From NCBI GenBank assembly GCA_021848365.1, contig JAJZUS010000001.1, positions 1,021,517 through 1,085,516 of the forward strand: a DNA stretch of 64,000 bases, given 5' to 3'. The stretch is from Actinomycetes bacterium. Lineage in GTDB: Bacteria > Actinomycetota > Acidimicrobiia > Acidimicrobiales > RAAP-2. Position 1 is the stretch's first letter, and the number at the start of each line of letters is the position of its first letter. The translations under genes and the position numbers were made by a program. Shown piece by piece: positions 61,986-64,000 of the stretch. The notes beneath the pieces are model-generated. The model saw only the letters and a list, made by a program, of their open reading frames with translations, did not search any database and had not been told where the DNA came from.

Positions 61986-64000
61986 TTAGTTGTGGTGACG
62001 CGCCGGGCGCGCATTGGCGCTTGCTAGGGAGACCTTCACCACGTCGGCGATCAGCAGAAAGATCACAGCGAGGCCCAGTGTCGCGGCGATCAGCACCGGG
62101 GAGAGGGGCGCGGTGAGCCAACCCGCCCAGGCGATGACGCCCACGAGCACGACATCGAGGACGGTGCTCAGCGCCAGCATCCGGCTGGGGTACGGGCGAG
62201 TCCAGAACCACTTCGGGTTGCGCATGAGGTAGAGGATCCCCTGGGCAGCGCCGAAGACCAACCAGACGAAGACGAGAGTCTGCGTCTGGCCCAGCGTCAG
62301 GGAGAAGATGTACCGACTCAGGTACACGGCCGTGCTGATGCCCACGAGCAAGGCACCAATGATCGCGCCCGTGGACACGAGCGAGGAGACTGACCAGCGA
62401 TCCGGTCCGGGGGACGCGACCACCTGGTCGGTCGAGAGCGTCATCGTCGCGATGTCGGTACCGAACATGAGAAGCACGATCAGCGTGGGCGTCGTGACGA
62501 AAGTCTTCGCCAGCACGACTCCGCCGGCGAGGAAGACGGGAATGCCAATCTTGCGGGCGAGCATCGTGACGACGAAGGTCTTCATCCGCTGGTAGATGCG
62601 CCGACTGCCCTGCACCGCCATCATGAGCTCGGTGAGTCCAGGACGAGTCAGGACAAGACTGGCCGCCGCGCGGGCCACGTCGGTGGCGCCAGCGACAGCG
62701 ATGCCCACGTCGGCCTGGCGCAATGCCGGCGCGTCGTTGACCCCATCGCCGGTCATGCCGACCACGTGTCCCGCCCTCTGCAAGGCTTCGACGAGGAAGA
62801 ACTTGTCCTGGGGCAGGGCACCCGCGAACACCTCGAAGCCCTCGATGTCCACTGGGCTCAGTCCCTCTCGCAGTGTTCCCGGCGGGGCCACTGGGCCGGA
62901 GATGCCGATCTGTTGGGCGATCGCGTGCGCGGTGGCGGCGGAGTCGCCGGTGACGAGCAGCGTTCTCACACCGGCGCCACGCAGGTGCGCGATCACCTCA
63001 CTCGACTCCGGGCGTGGCGGATCGGCGAGGGCCACGAATCCGACGACGTCGAGCTGCGTGGGGGTACCCGCGGCGATCGCCAGCACGCGCAAACCGCGTG
63101 CCGACATCTCCTCTGCTGCGGCCTCGACGCGCTCCGCCGACTCGCCAGTGAGGCTGGCCACCACGGCGGGGGCGCCCTTGACAGACCGGCGCGCCTCACC
63201 GTGCTCGAGCCAGAGTGCCTCGGAGCGCTTGGTCACGGGGTCAAAGGGGATGAAGGACTCCAGAGGCGTGTCGACGCGCACGCCGCGCTCGCGTGCTCGC
63301 GCCAAGATGGCGAGATCGATTGGGTCCTGGGTGGCCTCGTCACAGGCGAGGGCCGCCCAACGCAGCACCTCATCGGCCTCGGTCGGACCCACGGTCTGGA
63401 TTGACTCGACGCGGAGGTGGTTCTCGGTCACGGTGCCCGTCTTGTCCAGGCAGATGACGTCCATGCTGGCCGCGTCCTCGATTGTCGAGAGACGGGTCAC
63501 CAGGATCCCATTCTTCGCTAGGCCCTGGGCGCCGAGAGTGGCGGACATGGTGAACATGGCGGGCAGGGCGACCGGCACCGAGGCGACCAGCAGCATCAGT
63601 CCGAAGGGCAGCATGTCGACGATCGAGCGACCTGTCAGGCCCCAGTACAGGAAGACCGCGAGAGCCAGCGCTACAACAACGACGGCTAGATAGCGGGCGA
63701 TCCGCAGGATCAGGATCTGCAGCCGGCGAGGTGCAGCGGCCACGCGCACCAGTTCGGCGGCTCTACCGTAGAAGGAACGTGGGCCGGTCGCCGTTACCGA
63801 ACCTCCCACCTCGCCGTGGATCACGTGTGAGCCGGCGTAGACCACTGTGCCGGCACTCGCTTCGACGGGGGTCGACTCACCGGTCAACTGGGACTGGTCG
63901 ATGCGAGCGAAGCCGCTGGAGACGACGATGTCGGCCGGGACGATGTCGCCGACACGCAGGTGCACCAGATCCCCGCTGACCAGTTGGTTCGCCGCGATCT
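61986..64000 (-). CDS. P-type ATPase, plasma-membrane proton-pump (PMA1) type, 5' end beyond window
   Basis: The visible 671 codons run from inside the actuator domain to the stop; the frame is open to the window edge (NQLVSGDLVHLRVGD). Motifs are DQSQLTGESTPV, the phosphorylation site ICLDKTGTVTEN, FDPVTKRSEA, KGAP and MTGDGVNDAPALRQADVGIA, with six C-terminal helices. The PVALPAM M4 segment lacks the CPC of heavy-metal ATPases and resembles fungal/archaeal H+-ATPases (IIIA). Proton export would suit an acidophile; that is inference. Confidence 0.85.
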   Translation of the reverse strand, partial: IAANQLVSGDLVHLRVGDIVPADIVVSSGFARIDQSQLTGESTPVEASAGTVVYAGSHVIHGEVGGSVTATGPRSFYGRAAELVRVAAAPRRLQILILRIARYLAVVVVALALAVFLYWGLTGRSIVDMLPFGLMLLVASVPVALPAMFTMSATLGAQGLAKNGILVTRLSTIEDAASMDVICLDKTGTVTENHLRVESIQTVGPTEADEVLRWAALACDEATQDPIDLAILARARERGVRVDTPLESFIPFDPVTKRSEALWLEHGEARRSVKGAPAVVASLTGESAERVEAAAEEMSARGLRVLAIAAGTPTQLDVVGFVALADPPRPESSEVIAHLRGAGVRTLLVTGDSAATAHAIAQQIGISGPVAPPGTLREGLSPVDIEGFEVFAGALPQDKFFLVEALQRAGHVVGMTGDGVNDAPALRQADVGIAVAGATDVARAAASLVLTRPGLTELMMAVQGSRRIYQRMKTFVVTMLARKIGIPVFLAGGVVLAKTFVTTPTLIVLLMFGTDIATMTLSTDQVVASPGPDRWSVSSLVSTGAIIGALLVGISTAVYLSRYIFSLTLGQTQTLVFVWLVFGAAQGILYLMRNPKWFWTRPYPSRMLALSTVLDVVLVGVIAWAGWLTAPLSPVLIAATLGLAVIFLLIADVVKVSLASANARPARHHN

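Noticed and set aside
61986-64000. Heavy-metal (Cu/Zn/Cd) P1B ATPase
   Set aside because: The membrane segment before DKTGT lacks the CPC/CPx motif and has PVALPAM instead; the overall pattern is of IIIA proton pumps.

Overview
This is a GC-rich stretch (close to 70% G+C by eye in the core genes) that reads like the chromosome of an actinobacterium, most likely from the acidimicrobial branch. That placement is inference from gene order, LexA box type, many TANNNT boxes exactly six bases before start codons (leaderless promoters) and a mycothiol-type arsenate reductase; no rRNA or lineage marker is present.

Layout. (1) 1-12652: a translation and RNA cluster: the end of an RseP-like protease, ispG, proS, then rimP-nusA-ylxR-infB-rbfA-truB-ribF-rpsO-pnp, with a promoter and a terminator-like leader hairpin before rimP. 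(2) 12666-31053: a large YfhO-like membrane protein, then dapB, dapA, rnj, a siderophore-interacting protein, ftsK, thrB, an RhtA-like exporter, miaB, miaA, dapF, hflX, dapC, dapD and dapE. Six steps of the succinylase lysine/diaminopimelate route lie here. (3) 31064-37076: lexA with two LexA boxes, then a five-gene branched-chain amino-acid type ABC transporter. (4) 37183-46023: a secreted Hcp-like protein, a CxxC carboxymuconolactone-decarboxylase protein with paired operators, an MFS/MarR pair, a MoxR ATPase with a metallopeptidase/VWA partner, an SOS-controlled LysM protein, nrdR, a PIG-L deacetylase and dinB.

(5) 46075-52627: tRNA-Cys followed by a genomic island. A perfect 55-bp copy of the tRNA 3' part recurs at 52573, bracketing about 6.5 kb of visibly lower G+C. 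It holds a decayed IS30-type transposase, a MerR regulator, mercuric reductase and four overlapping downstream genes: two membrane proteins with in-membrane Cys-Cys pairs and two tandem membrane-anchored thioredoxin-like proteins. No MerP, MerB or integrase was seen. (6) 52628-64000: an arsenic block. One operon encodes an ArsD-AhpD fusion with a cysteine-rich tail, a two-domain ArsA, a DsrE-like protein and an FmdE-like protein. Two different ArsR repressors, ACR3 and ArsC follow, then a TDT-type channel, a small CMD protein and a proton-pump-like P-type ATPase that runs off the window.

How it fits together. The core half supports translation, RNA decay, cell-wall precursor supply and SOS control. 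The right third looks like stacked metal and metalloid resistance cargo at tRNA-Cys. The most unusual parts are the mer operon with twin extracytoplasmic thioredoxins, the ArsD-AhpD-Cys-tail/ArsA/DsrE/FmdE operon, the secreted Hcp-like protein without a secretion apparatus, and the LysM gene flanked by two perfect LexA boxes.
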